From contig NW_027488589.1 in the NCBI RefSeq assembly GCF_050948215.1, positions 868,001-932,000 on the forward strand: a stretch of DNA of 64,000 nt, given 5' to 3'. Every line of letters begins with the position of its first letter. Position 1 is the stretch's first letter. The position numbers and the translations under genes are program-made. The notes under the pieces were generated by a model, which ran no database searches, was not told the DNA's origin, and saw only the letters and a program-made list of their open reading frames with translations. Origin of the DNA: Halictus rubicundus (lineage: Eukaryota; Arthropoda; Insecta; Hymenoptera; Halictidae). Shown piece after piece: positions 1 through 10,927 of this stretch.

Positions 1-3000
1 TCCTCTATCCTATCCAATCCTCTATCCTATCCTCTATCCTATCCGATCCGATCCTCTATCCTATCCTATCCTCTATCCTATCCTATCCTCTATCCTATCC
101 TATCCTCTATCCTATCCTATCCTCTATCCTATCCTATCCTCTATCCTATCTTATCCTCTATCCTATTCTATCCTCTATCGTCTCCTGTCCTCTATCCTAT
201 CCAATCCCCTATCCTATCCTCTATCGTCTCCTATCCTCTATCCTATCCAATCCCCTATCCTAACTAATCCCCAATCCTATCCTCTATCCTATCCTATCCT
301 CTTTCCTATCCTATCCTCTATCGTATCCTATCCTCTATCCTATCCAATCCTATATCCTATCCTCTATCCTATCCTATCCTCTATCCTATTCTCTATGCTA
401 TCCTATCCCCTATCGTATCCTATCCTCTATCCTATCCAATCCTATATCCTATCCTCTATTCTATCCAATCCTCTATCCTATCCACTATCCTATCCTATCC
501 TCAATCCTATAATATCATCTTCCCTATTCCATTCTCTATCCTATCCTCTCCTATCCCCTATCGTATCCTATCCTCTGTCCTATCCAATCCTATATCCTAT
601 CCTCTATCCTATCCTATCCTCTATCCTATCCTCTATCCTATCCTATCCTCTATCCTATCCTATCCTCTATCGTCTCCTGTCCTCTATCCTATCCAATCCC
701 CTATCCTATCCTATATCCTATCCAATCCCCTATCCTAACTAATCCCCAATCCTATCCTCTATCCTATCCTATCCTCTTTCCTATCCTATCCTCTATCGTA
801 TCCTATCCTCTATCCTATCCAATCCTATATCCTATCCTCTATCCTATCCTATCCTCTATCCTATTCTCTATCCTATCCTATCCCCTATCGTATCCTATCC
901 TCTATCCTATCCAATCCTATATCCTATCCTCTATTCTATCCAATCCTCTATCCTATCCACTATCCTATCCTATCCTCAATCCTATAATATCATCTTCCCT
1001 ATTCCATTCTCTATCCTATCCTCTCCTATCCCCTATCGTATCCTATCCTCTGTCCTATCCAATCCTATATCCTATCCTCTATCCTATCCTATTCTCTATC
1101 CTATCCTATCCTCTATCCTATCCTATCCTCTGTCCTATCGTATCCTCTATCCTATCCAATCCTATATCCTATCCTCTATCCTATCCTATCCTCTATCCTG
1201 TCCTCTATCCTATCCTCTATCCTATCCTATCCTCTATCCTATCCTATCCTCTATCGTCTCCTGTCCTCTATCCTATCCAATCCCCTATCCTATCCTCTAT
1301 CGTCTCCTATCCTCTATCCTATCCAATCCCCTATCCTAACTAATCCCCAATCCTATCCTCTATCCTATCCTATCCTCTTTCCTATCCTATCCTCTATCGT
1401 ATCCTATCCTCTATCCTATCCAATCCTATATCCTATCCTCTATCCTATCCTATCCTCTATCCTATTCTCTATGCTATCCTATCCCCTATCGTATCCTATC
1501 CTCTATCCTATCCAATCCTATATCCTATCCTCTATTCTATCCAATCCTCTATCCTATCCACTATCCTATCCTATCCTCAATCCTATAATATCATCTTCCC
1601 TATTCCATTCTCTATCCTATCCTCTCCTATCCCCTATCGTATCCTATCCTCTGTCCTATCCAATCCTATATCCTATCCTCTATCCTATCCTATCCTCTAT
1701 CCTATCCTCTATCCTATCCTATCCTCTATCCTATCCTATCCTCTATCGTCTCCTGTCCTCTATCCTATCCAATCCCCTATCCTATCCTATATCCTATCCA
1801 ATCCCCTATCCTAACTAATCCCCAATCCTATCCTCTATCCTATCCTATCCTCTTTCCTATCCTATCCTCTATCGTATCCTATCCTCTATCCTATCCAATC
1901 CTATATCCTATCCTCTATCCTATCCTATCCTCTATCCTATTCTCTATCCTATCCTATCCCCTATCGTATCCTATCCTCTATCCTATCCAATCCTATATCC
2001 TATCCTCTATTCTATCCAATCCTCTATCCTATCCACTATCCTATCCTATCCTCAATCCTATAATATCATCTTCCCTATTCCATTCTCTATCCTATCCTCT
2101 CCTATCCCCTATCGTATCCTATCCTCTGTCCTATCCAATCCTATATCCTATCCTCTATCCTATCCTATTCTCTATCCTATCCTATCCTCTATCCTATCCT
2201 ATCCTCTGTCCTATCGTATCCTCTATCCTATCCAATCCTATATCCTATCCTCTATCCTATCCTATCCTCTATCCTGTCCTCTATCCTATCCTCTATCCTA
2301 TCCTATCCTCTATCCTATCCTATCCTCTATCGTCTCCTGTCCTCTATCCTATCCAATCCCCTATCCTATCCTCTATCGTCTCCTATCCTCTATCCTATCC
2401 AATCCCCTATCCTAACTAATCCCCAATCCTATCCTCTATCCTATCCTATCCTCTTTCCTATCCTATCCTCTATCGTATCCTATCCTCTATCCTATCCAAT
2501 CCTATATCCTATCCTCTATCCTATCCTATCCTCTATCCTATTCTCTATGCTATCCTATCCCCTATCGTATCCTATCCTCTATCCTATCCAATCCTATATC
2601 CTATCCTCTATTCTATCCAATCCTCTATCCTATCCACTATCCTATCCTATCCTCAATCCTATAATATCATCCTCCCTATTCCATTCTCTATCCTATCCTC
2701 TCCTATCCCCTATCGTATCCTATCCTCTGTCCTATCCAATCCTATATCCTATCCTCTATCCTATCCTATCCTCTATCCTATCCTATCCTCTATCCTATCC
2801 TATCCTCTATCCTATCCTATCCTCTATCCTATCCTATCCTCTATCCTATCCTATCCTCTATCCTATCCAATCCTATATCCTATCCTCTATCCTATCCTAT
2901 CCTCTATCCTGTCCTCTGTCCTATCCTCTATCCTATCCTATCCTCAATCCTATCCTATCCTCTATCGTCTCCTGTCCTCTATCCTATCCGATCCCCTTTC

Positions 3001-4764
3001 CTATCCTATCCTCTATAATATCGTATCCTCTATCATATCCTATCCTCTATCCTATCCAATCCTATATACTATCCTCTATCCTATCCTATCCTCTATCGTC
3101 TCCTGTCCTCTATCCTATCCAATCCCCTATCCTATCCTCTATCCTATCCGATCCGATCCTCTATCCTATCCTATCCTCTATCCTATCCTATCCTCTATCC
3201 TATCCTATCCTCTATCCTATCCTATCCTCTATCCTATCTTATCCTCTATCCTATTCTATCCTCTATCGTCTCCTGTCCTCTATCCTACCCAATCCCCTAT
3301 CCTATCCTCTATCCTATCCAATCCGATCCTCTATCCTATCCTATGCGATCCTCTATCCTATCCTATCCGATCCCCTATCCTATCCTATCCTCTATAATGT
3401 CGTATCCTCTATCCTATCCTATCCTCTATCGTCTCCTATCCTCTATCCTATCCAATCGCCTATCCTAACCAATTCCCTATCCTATCGTATCCGATCCTCT
3501 ATCCTATCCTATCCTCTATAATATCGTATCCTCTATCATATCCTATACTCTTTCCTATAATATCCTCTATCCTATCCTCTATCCTCTTCTCTATCCTATC
3601 CTATATCCTATCCTCTATACTATTCTCCATCCTATCCTATGCTCTATCCTATCCTATCCTCTATCCTATCCTCTATCCTATCCTCCATCCTATCCTCTAT
3701 TCTATCCTCTATTCTAACCTATCCTCTATCCTATCCTATCCTGAATCCCATCCTATCCCCTATCCTATCCAATCCTCTATCCTATCCTCTATCCTATCCT
3801 ATCCTCTATCCTATCCTACCCTCTATCCTATCCTATCCTCTATCCTATCCTATCCTCTATCCTATCCAATGCTCTATCCTATCCGATCCTCTATCCTATC
3901 CTATCCTCTATCCTATCCTACCCTCTATCCTATCCTATCCTCTATCCTATCCTATCCTCTATCCTATCCAATGCTCTATCCTATCCGATCCTCTATCCTA
4001 TCCTATCCACTATAATGTCGTATCCTCTATCCTATCCTATCCTCTATCGTCTCCTATCCTCTATCCTATCCAATCGCCTATCCTAACCAATCCCCTATCC
4101 TATCGTATCCGATCCTCTATCCTATCCTATCCTCTATAATCCTCTATATCCTCTTTCCTATAATATCCTCTATCCTATCCTCTATCCTCTTCTCTATCCT
4201 ATCCTATATCCTATCCTCTATACTATCCTCTATCCTATCCTATGCTCTATCCTATCCTATCCTCTATCCTATCCTATCCTCTATCCTATTCTATCCTCTA
4301 TAATATCCTATCCGCTATCCTATCCTATCCTCTATCCTATAATTTCCCCTATCCTGAATCCTATCCTGTCCTCTATCCTATCCTATCCTGTATCCTATCC
4401 TATCCTCAATCCTATCCTATCCTCTATCCTATCTAATCCCCTATCCTATACTGTATCGTCTCCTATCCTCTATCCTATCCAATCCCCTAACCTATCCTCT
4501 ATCCTATCCTATCCGATCCTCTATTCCATCCTATCCTCTATCCTATCCAATCCTATATCCTATCCTCTATCCTATCCTATCCTCTATCCTATCCTACCCT
4601 CTATCCTATCCTATCCTCTATCCTATCCTATCCTCTATCCTATCCAATCCTCTATCCTATCCGATCCTCTATCCTATCCTATCCTCTATAATATCGTATC
4701 CTCTAGCATATCCTATCCTCTTTCCTGTAATATCCCCTATCGTATCCAATCCTCTATCCTATCC
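1..4764. repeat. Pyrimidine-rich satellite, left array
   Basis: Tandem array of CCTAT-type pentamers with CCTCTAT interruptions, giving mainly 17-bp (TCCTCTATCCTATCCTA) and 12-bp (TCCTCTATCCTA) monomers. The plus strand is almost only C, T and A, with rare G as point variants. Occasional variants (CCAAT, CCGAT, CGTCTCCT, TAATATC) mark higher-order units. The array ends at 4764, where the sequence changes within a few bases to Copia pol homology. No gene is present; the long plus-strand open frames exist because the repeat has no stop codon in any forward frame. Confidence 0.95.
165..2760. repeat. 1076-bp higher-order satellite repeat, about 2.4 copies
   Basis: Landmarks recur exactly 1076 bp apart: the block starting at 395 recurs at 1471 and 2547, and a CGTCTCCTG variant at about 180 recurs at about 1256. 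Inside each unit a second landmark (CATCTTCCC at 516, 991, 1592 and 2067, with a CATCCTCCC variant at 2668) alternates at 475 and 601 bp, so each unit is a dimer of unequal subunits. Copies are nearly identical, which implies recent amplification. Confidence 0.85.
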
Positions 4765-5663
4765 TAGGCGTATTTTCTAAAGCGTATGCTTTGCATCCAA
4801 AAATCCTAAAATGTGATACGTCAGGCTTCTTTCCAAACCAACATTCGTACGGTGTGACATCCTTCTAAGCCTTAGTAGGAAATCAGTTCCTTATGTCCAT
4901 CGAGGTATTTATCGCTTCTGCCCAGAATTTCTTTGGTAGATCAGCGTGTATTAATATACATCTTGCCATTTCGACGAGCGTTCTATTCAACCTCTCAGCG
5001 ACACCACTTTGTTGTGGCGTGTATGCAACAGTTCTTTCATCCTTAATTCCCCACTCACTTAGTTGTTTGCTGAACTCCTTACCGCAATATTCGAGTCTAT
5101 TATCCGTTCTTAAGGTCTTGATCTTTTTACCAATTTCATTTTCAGCTAGAGCCTTGAATTCTTTAAAAGCTTCTTTCACTTGATCCTTTGACTTTAAGAA
5201 GCATATCTTCGTCCACCTTGTTTTGTCGTCTATAAAGCTAGTAAAATATTTTGCCCCACCAATAGATGTGGTACGCATCAGCCCACAAACGTCTGAATGT
5301 ATCAATTCAAGTGGTTGTTTGCTCTTATGGGTCGATGGAGTGAATGGAATTTTAGTTTGCTTACCCTTTATGCAGGTTTCACAGGTGAGCATATTATTGT
5401 TCAGGTTCATCGTCAAACCCTTCACCATTTGTTTGGATATTAAACTCTTCAAGTCTGCTGCATTGAGATGTCCATATCTCAAATGCCATAGTTCATTAGA
5501 GGTTTCTGCCATGTTCGCTGTCTCTTCTATTTCACGCGTAGTTGCCTTGAATGAGATTGGTGAAGGTTTCAGAAAATATAAGTTTCCTACCTTTGGGGCT
5601 ACTGCAACTATTTGCCCTTCAGCATTCCTTATTGTTGCTTTGTCGTCCACAAATATAACCTTC
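4765..5663 (-). pseudogene. Copia copy 1, pol fragment (GAG-pre-integrase and integrase)
   Basis: Minus-strand Copia polyprotein fragment closely matching copy 2 (about 29209-30110). The readable part begins near 5650 with the end of the protease/GAG-pre-integrase region, including the zinc-binding segment with HLRYGH and CETC. The integrase core follows with HSDVCG, RTDN and AERLNR motifs. An in-frame TGA (TCA at 4883-4885) stops it, and copy 2 has the same stop. A second stop follows at 4865-4867. The fragment is cut at 4765 by satellite, so reverse transcriptase, RNase H and the 3' LTR are missing. At about 5664 the gag is joined directly to this region: about 575 bp present in copy 2 (gag C-terminus, CCHC knuckle, protease) are deleted at a short AGAAG microhomology. 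Not functional. Confidence 0.9.
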
Positions 5664-5888
5664 TAAAATTTTTATTTTCAACGCGTATGGATCAGGCAAT
5701 GTATCTCTGGATTCTAATGCACACCTGAAACCTTCATAACTTCTTGGGATACTGTACAGAATTACGATGGTTAACAGGTCATTTGCAATTGGTATGTCCA
5801 TTTGCTGCAATTTATCTACAATATCAAATAATTTGCTTAAGTGATCTGCCATACCACCGTCCTCCGTGAGCCTTGTGAAAAGCAGCTT
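5664..5888 (-). pseudogene. Copia copy 1, gag C-terminal part
   Basis: Continuation of the Copia gag whose N-terminal part lies at 11230-11557. It matches copy 2 gag (short motifs FDIVDKLQQMD, IPRSYEGFRC). The gag is split by the Gypsy insertion at 5889-11229; the GCTT target duplication at 5885-5888 repeats at 11230-11233. An open frame runs from Gypsy LTR sequence into this segment (stops near 5619), but it is chance read-through and not a gene. Confidence 0.88.
5885..5888. repeat. Target-site duplication of the Gypsy element (left)
   Basis: GCTT lies directly left of the LTR and again at 11230-11233. Copia copy 2 (around 28000-28012) shows the same site uninterrupted with a single copy, so it serves as an empty-site control. 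Confidence 0.9.
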
Positions 5889-6190
5889 TGTAGGTTTAAG
5901 GGTCCCGCGGATAAATACGGAACCAAGATGCAGCCTACTCTGCACAGAACCGCTGGGAAACTTTTTATCGATAGTGATAAACTCGTGTATGTAACAGAAC
6001 AACTTTATTCGACTTCACTTCGAGAGCGTAGGATCGAGACATCTGTCTCGATCGAGAGTCCGGTAGCGAGAGAGTACATTAGGCGGTTCTCTCGCCTGCA
6101 TTGCCCGAGGTTGAGAGTGCCAATCTCGTCGGAGCATATTCTCTAGGCGCGTGCCTAGGGGAATGGCGCGGCAGCGCCAATATCCCTACA
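5889..6190 (-). repeat. Gypsy 3' LTR
   Basis: 302 bp from TGTAGG to CCTACA, matching 10928-11229 except for seven substitutions and no indels. In the element's orientation it holds an AATAAA polyadenylation signal (complement of TTTATT at 6004-6009). Confidence 0.95.
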
Positions 6191-6210
6191 CACTCCCCCC
6201 CCCCCCCGAG
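6191..6210 (-). other. Gypsy polypurine tract
   Basis: On the element's sense strand a run of 13 G (6195-6207) with flanking purines lies directly before the 3' LTR, the expected position of the plus-strand primer. Confidence 0.8.
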
Positions 6211-6274
6211 TGTATACGACATTTAAATTAGCCGCTGTTTTAACAAGGAGAAGTGTAATACATACTGCATGCAC

Positions 6275-9200
6275 TTACAATTTTCTTTTTGTAATTTTTC
6301 TCGCTTCGGCAGTGAACGTAACGCGCTTTTTATTTGCATACGTGCGGATCGTGCTGCTTCCCGAAACGGCTGCAGGGTCGCCGGCAGCTTCTAAGTTCGA
6401 TTCGCGAACTGCGTACGCGGGTTTTACATTTTCAACAGATACCGAACGCGGTTTACAATTGACCTCGATTTCGATGACTCTGTCGTTGACGCGTTTTAAG
6501 ACTTTATGCGGTCCCGTGTATGGACGTTCAAGCGATTTCTTGAGAGTGCCTGCGCGAAGGAACACGTGCGAACATGTTGACAAATCTTTAAATATGAACG
6601 CGCGTTTCTTATGTCGCTGTCCCACGGGGACAGGTTTCACTTGGCGCATGTGATCGCGAAACCCTTCGACGAATATTTGCGGGTCGGACGGACCGTCGTC
6701 GGGAAGAACAAACTCTCCCGGAATACGCAACGTCGTGCCGTACAGGTATTCGGCAGGTGAGGACCCGGTGTCCATCACGTTGTTTCGCAACCCTAACATC
6801 ACGGTGGACAGGACTCGTGACCATTTCGTGTTCGCGTGACACATTATCGCGGTTTTCAGGCAGCGATGCCATCGTTCGATCATGCCGTTAGAGGCGGGAT
6901 GGAACGCGGTAGTACGTATCCGGTGACAACCGGATAGTTGCAATAACGCTGTGAACAATTTGGATTCGAACTGACTACCTTGGTCAGTTGTTAGCGTTTC
7001 TGGCGTGCCGTATCGCGAGATCCAGTGATCTACAAAAGCTCTACACACGGTGGTTGCTTCGATATCCGGCAGCGGAATGGCTTCGGGCCATCGCGAGAAA
7101 CGATCGATTACTGTAAGGCAATAGCGATTGCCGTCGGAAACCGGCAGCGGACCGACAATGTCCATATGGACGTGTTTAAAGCGGCTATAGGGAGCTACGA
7201 ATTCCGCAGGAGCCACGTGGTTATGCCGCGTTACTTTAGACTGTTGACAGTCCAAGCAGTCTTTGGACCACTTAATAATGTCGCGATGCATGTCCGGCCA
7301 GACGTAACGTTTCCGAATTACCCGATCTGTGATCTTAGCACAGGGGTGCGCAGGGTTGTGGAAAGTGTCGAAAATCTTTTTTCTAGCCGGCTGTGGAATG
7401 TACGGACGCAAGGTTTCGCCCGTGAGGTCGCACGCGATCGCAGTGTGTGAAGGTCCCCACCTTATCTGTCGCAGGGACAACGAGTGGTCAGCGGAGCGCA
7501 GTAGTTCCTTAAGCTCGTCGTCGCTCTCTTGCATTTTGGACAGTTCATCCAGAGAAATGTTCGCGGCGAGGCGCAGCGAGTCGACTCGTGATAATGAATC
7601 GGCAACGACGTTTTCCGAGCCAGGAAGATGCTCAATGCGAGTGGTGAATTGTAAGATATACGACAACTGTCTGAGCTGTCGAGGAGATGCCTTGTCGGCT
7701 TTCTGACGAAACGCGTACGTGAGAGGCTTGTGATCTGTCACAATGCTGAATTCACGACCTTCTAAGAAGTGTCGGAAGTATTTTAGTGCCTCATAAGCGG
7801 CAGTCAACTCGCGATCGTACGCACTATAATTGCGTTGGGCAGGACTGAATTTCCTGGAGAAGAAAGCCAAGGGCTTCCAGGAATCTCCGAGCTTTTGCTC
7901 GAGTGACGCGCCCATGCCGAAATCGGAGGCGTCAGTGACGATACGCGTCACTGCGTTTGCCGCGGGATGAGCGAGCATGGTCGCGTTGGCGAGGTCACTT
8001 TTGACCCGAGCGAACGCTTCCTCAGATTTAGGAGTCCATACGATCTCGCGTTTGTCATTTTTCTTCGACTCGCCGAGGTACTCGTGCAGGGGGGCCTGCA
8101 CGTCGGCAGCGTGTCGAATGCTACGTCGGTAGAAATTGGCCATGCCAAGGAACCTACGAAGATCGGCAACGGTCCGAGGCCTTGGAAAATCTATTATGGC
8201 CTTGACTTTCTCGGGGATTGGGCTAGACCCGTGCTGGTCAATGACATGACCGAGGAATTCGAGAGATGACTTCCCGAACTCGCACTTTTGGGTGTTTAGC
8301 CGAAGACAATATTCCTGCAAGCGTTGCAGGACTACGCGTAGGTGATCTTCATGCTCCTTTCGGTTCGAGGACGCGATGAGAATATCATCGATATACGCGA
8401 ATACAAAGTCTAAATCCCCGAGGGCACGGTAGATGTAACGCTGGAAGGTTTGTCCGGCATTACGAAGGCCAAAGGGCATTACCGTGTATTCGAAGAGTCC
8501 AAACGGGGTAATGACCGCCGTTTTCGGAATGTCAGACGGGGCGATCGGAATTTGTTGATATGCCCGGTGAAGGTCGAGCTTCGTGAAAACCGATTTTCCG
8601 TGAAGGTTCACGGAGTAATCGTGAAGATGGGGGACTGGATATTTATCAGGAATCGTTACCGCGTTGAGACGGCGGTAATCGCCGCAGACGCGCCAGCCCC
8701 CGTCCTTTTTCGGGACGAGATGAATAGGACTCGCCCAAGGACTGCTAGAAGGGCTGCAAATTCCCGAGCTGACGAGCTGTTTGAACTCTGCTTTCGCGGC
8801 GCGCAGTTTTTCCTGCGCTAGCCTCCGTGCGCGTTCCGCAATTGGTGGACCTTCGGTCACAATATGATGAAGGACGTCTTGTGGCGTACGGTCATTATTC
8901 TGTGACGGCCCGACAACATTCGGAAACTCGGTTAAAATTCCGGCGAACGCGGACGCTGGATCGACCGATTTAACGTCGCGCACGGACGAAGGTTTTACAG
9001 TGCCGACGGCGGCAATCTTCGTCATGGGGTCGATCAGTTTGCGGAGGCGCAAGTCAACGAGCAGCCCGTAATGTTTTAGAAAGTCGGCACCGATTATCGG
9101 GTACGGTACCGATGCGACGCAGAAATTCCACGGGAATGAACGGCGGAGGTTGAGATTCAAAGTCAAACGCTTCTCGCCGTACGTGTCAATCATTGTCTCA

Positions 9201-9448
9201 TTTGCCGCGTAGAGTTTATAACCCGTTGGGCGACGCGAGCCTTTGGCAACCGGCAGCAAAGAGAGATCGGCTCCGGTGTCGATTAAGAACGTGAGACCGA
9301 GATCGCGGTCTCTTATGTGGAGACGATGAGATTCGGTACTAGACGGGCTCGCCTCCAAACAGCTAGTACTTTTCAGTTTCCCGTCTCCCAGGAGCACGGC
9401 TTGACACAACGACGCGCATCTTTCCCGAACTTCCTGTGAAACCAGCAC
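6275..9448 (-). CDS. pol: Gypsy pol polyprotein (PR-RT-RH-IN)
   Basis: 1057 residues without interruption. Protease: DTG at about 57-59. Reverse transcriptase: about 205-400, with LDL at 291-293 and YIDD at 352-355, so the catalytic Asp residues are present. RNase H: about 500-620, with D506, E547 and D571. Integrase: zinc finger near H697/H701 and C731/C734, catalytic D763, D822 and E858. The C-terminus (about 950-1057) has no recognised chromodomain. The frame overlaps gag by 76 bp (9373-9448), and the frame difference on the minus strand fits a -1 shift, so pol is probably made as a Gag-Pol fusion. The Met at 9448 is only the first Met in the frame and probably not a real start. All catalytic residues I checked are present, so the element may still be competent. 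Confidence 0.93.
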   Translation of the reverse strand: MLVSQEVRERCASLCQAVLLGDGKLKSTSCLEASPSSTESHRLHIRDRDLGLTFLIDTGADLSLLPVAKGSRRPTGYKLYAANETMIDTYGEKRLTLNLNLRRSFPWNFCVASVPYPIIGADFLKHYGLLVDLRLRKLIDPMTKIAAVGTVKPSSVRDVKSVDPASAFAGILTEFPNVVGPSQNNDRTPQDVLHHIVTEGPPIAERARRLAQEKLRAAKAEFKQLVSSGICSPSSSPWASPIHLVPKKDGGWRVCGDYRRLNAVTIPDKYPVPHLHDYSVNLHGKSVFTKLDLHRAYQQIPIAPSDIPKTAVITPFGLFEYTVMPFGLRNAGQTFQRYIYRALGDLDFVFAYIDDILIASSNRKEHEDHLRVVLQRLQEYCLRLNTQKCEFGKSSLEFLGHVIDQHGSSPIPEKVKAIIDFPRPRTVADLRRFLGMANFYRRSIRHAADVQAPLHEYLGESKKNDKREIVWTPKSEEAFARVKSDLANATMLAHPAANAVTRIVTDASDFGMGASLEQKLGDSWKPLAFFSRKFSPAQRNYSAYDRELTAAYEALKYFRHFLEGREFSIVTDHKPLTYAFRQKADKASPRQLRQLSYILQFTTRIEHLPGSENVVADSLSRVDSLRLAANISLDELSKMQESDDELKELLRSADHSLSLRQIRWGPSHTAIACDLTGETLRPYIPQPARKKIFDTFHNPAHPCAKITDRVIRKRYVWPDMHRDIIKWSKDCLDCQQSKVTRHNHVAPAEFVAPYSRFKHVHMDIVGPLPVSDGNRYCLTVIDRFSRWPEAIPLPDIEATTVCRAFVDHWISRYGTPETLTTDQGSQFESKLFTALLQLSGCHRIRTTAFHPASNGMIERWHRCLKTAIMCHANTKWSRVLSTVMLGLRNNVMDTGSSPAEYLYGTTLRIPGEFVLPDDGPSDPQIFVEGFRDHMRQVKPVPVGQRHKKRAFIFKDLSTCSHVFLRAGTLKKSLERPYTGPHKVLKRVNDRVIEIEVNCKPRSVSVENVKPAYAVRESNLEAAGDPAAVSGSSTIRTYANKKRVTFTAEARKITKRKL

Positions 9449-10209
9449 GCGGTTTCCTTCGGCAGAGAGCGGTTTTCGCGCGATCGATTCCTACTCCGTG
9501 AAGGGGTTCGTCGGCGGACGCGACTCTCGCGGGTGCGCGAAGTGGTTATGGATGCTAGTTGGCGCGTGAGACGGTCGACCTTCTCTTCTAACGCGCGTAG
9601 GGAGGCGTCTCGGGACGAGACGGCAGCTATCGCGGATGTGCCGGTTCCGGAGGCCTCAACGACCTTGTCGGCTAATTCGGCGAGCTTCCGCGGCTCGGAA
9701 ACGTTCGCCATGGCCAGGACGGCACGGACATGCGACGGCAGCTGTTCTAGAAATACGGCGCGAATTATTTCATCGCTGCAAGACCCGTCGTTCAGGTTGA
9801 GGAGGCGCGTCAATATCTGGGACGGTTTGCCCTCACTCAGAACTTCGCCCTTCAAGAGCTGTCGGAGCTTGCTCTCGGCAGAAACAGCGTAGCTAGATAT
9901 GATTCGTGCTTTTATTCGGTCGTATAAATCCTCAGGAGGAGGCGACATGAATGGTATGTCCTTGACCATAGTGACAACGTCGTACTTCAACGCGGCCACC
10001 ACTACATCAGCCATTGTATTTTGGTTGGTAATTCTTGCCGCCGACAAGGATGACTCGACTTGTGCGAACCAAAGCGCCGGATCTTCTTTGAAGAAATCGG
10101 GCACTTTTGGTTGCCGGTATGAATCGACGCGACCCTGTAACAGCGCATGAAGGAGTTCATCCTGAGTGAGCTGCGCGGGGGTAGTCATTTTGCGCGATTT
10201 CGCGAACAC
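9373..10209 (-). CDS. gag: Gypsy gag
   Basis: 278 residues. The N-terminal half (about 30-190) resembles the DUF7041-type gag domain of arthropod Gypsy elements: a PKVPDFF start, ALWFAQVE, a helical capsid-like region, then a basic Arg/Ser-rich stretch (about 215-250). The C-terminus carries a Cys/His cluster (CWFH and RRC..PC) in place of a standard CCHC knuckle. Two Met codons are close together, at 10209 and residue 8 (10188); the second, before TTPAQLTQ, is also plausible. It overlaps pol and is likely translated from the same genomic RNA. Confidence 0.85.
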   Translation of the reverse strand: MFAKSRKMTTPAQLTQDELLHALLQGRVDSYRQPKVPDFFKEDPALWFAQVESSLSAARITNQNTMADVVVAALKYDVVTMVKDIPFMSPPPEDLYDRIKARIISSYAVSAESKLRQLLKGEVLSEGKPSQILTRLLNLNDGSCSDEIIRAVFLEQLPSHVRAVLAMANVSEPRKLAELADKVVEASGTGTSAIAAVSSRDASLRALEEKVDRLTRQLASITTSRTRESRVRRRTPSRSRNRSRENRSLPKETACWFHRKFGKDARRCVKPCSWETGN

Positions 10210-10907
10210 GCGTGTGCTTGGACCGGCAGCGAATTATTCGTAACGCGCGCTCTGCGCAGACGTACGCGGTTTCGCAAGGGCACGGCGCGACGCGGTAAAC
10301 ATGAACTACCCGGTGTCGTAGCGGTCACACGAGTCGACGGGGGGATCGACACGGCATAAACACAACAACGCGAAGGTCGCGAAACGGTCGAATCAACAGG
10401 CATACGAAAATGGCTTCGTAGATTATTTTCGCCACGAGGTACCGCGCGGCGATTACGATCGTTTACAATAATGAGGCGAAATTTCGCATAATCGGAACGA
10501 TACCTGTCGGCGCACGCATGGTTGGGCTCGTCGATAGACTGGCTGCAATGTGATGCTCGTCAAGGCGCCGGTGGTCGGTGGCTTCACGCAATTAGCGGAA
10601 CTCCAGCAAGCTCGTCCTCTGTAGACGTCCAGGATGGCCTCCGATGTGCAGTGTTCGACCTCGTGCAGCGAGCGGATAGCTCGCCGCCTGGAACCGGCAA
10701 CGGCAGCGTGCAGCGAGCGGATTGCTCGCCGCCAGGAACCAGCAACGGCAGCGTGCAGCGAGCGGATTGCTCGCCGCCAGGAACCAGCAACGGCAGCGTG
10801 CAGCGAGCGGATTGCCCGCCGCCAGGAACCGGCAATCTCTTCCTGATGGTCTCCGTGAAAACGTGCACCTGTTTCCGGGCACGTGCAGCGTGGTTCTTGA
10901 TTTCCAG
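10210..10907 (-). other. Gypsy 5' leader with 45-bp tandem repeats
   Basis: About 700 bp between primer site and gag. Positions roughly 10663-10835 hold about four copies of a 45-bp GC-rich unit (core GCAGCGAGCGGATTGCTCGC). Because 45 is divisible by three, the repeat is open in several frames on both strands; these short open frames look like by-products. A packaging or structural role is possible but not shown. Confidence 0.75.
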
Positions 10908-10925
10908 ATCACGTCGGGGTCACCA
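10908..10925 (-). other. Primer-binding site, tRNA-Trp type
   Basis: Two bases inside the 5' LTR the sense strand reads TGGTGACCCCGACGTGAT. This matches the complement of the 3' end of tRNA-Trp, as in the known primer site of avian sarcoma-leukosis viruses and the CsRn1/Kabuki group of Gypsy elements. Confidence 0.85.
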
Positions 10926-10927
10926 GT

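Noticed and set aside
1..4764. CRISPR-like array
   Set aside because: Contiguous short tandem repeats with no unique spacers, in a eukaryotic TE context.
1..4764. True telomere repeat
   Set aside because: Exact TTAGG/CCTAA tandem tracts are absent; the unit is CCTAT/CCTCTAT, so only a degenerate or convergent relation can be proposed.
8450..8821. Plus-strand open frames across the Gypsy pol (for example here and at 7025-7450)
   Set aside because: Shadows of the 1057-residue minus-strand pol with intact catalytic motifs.
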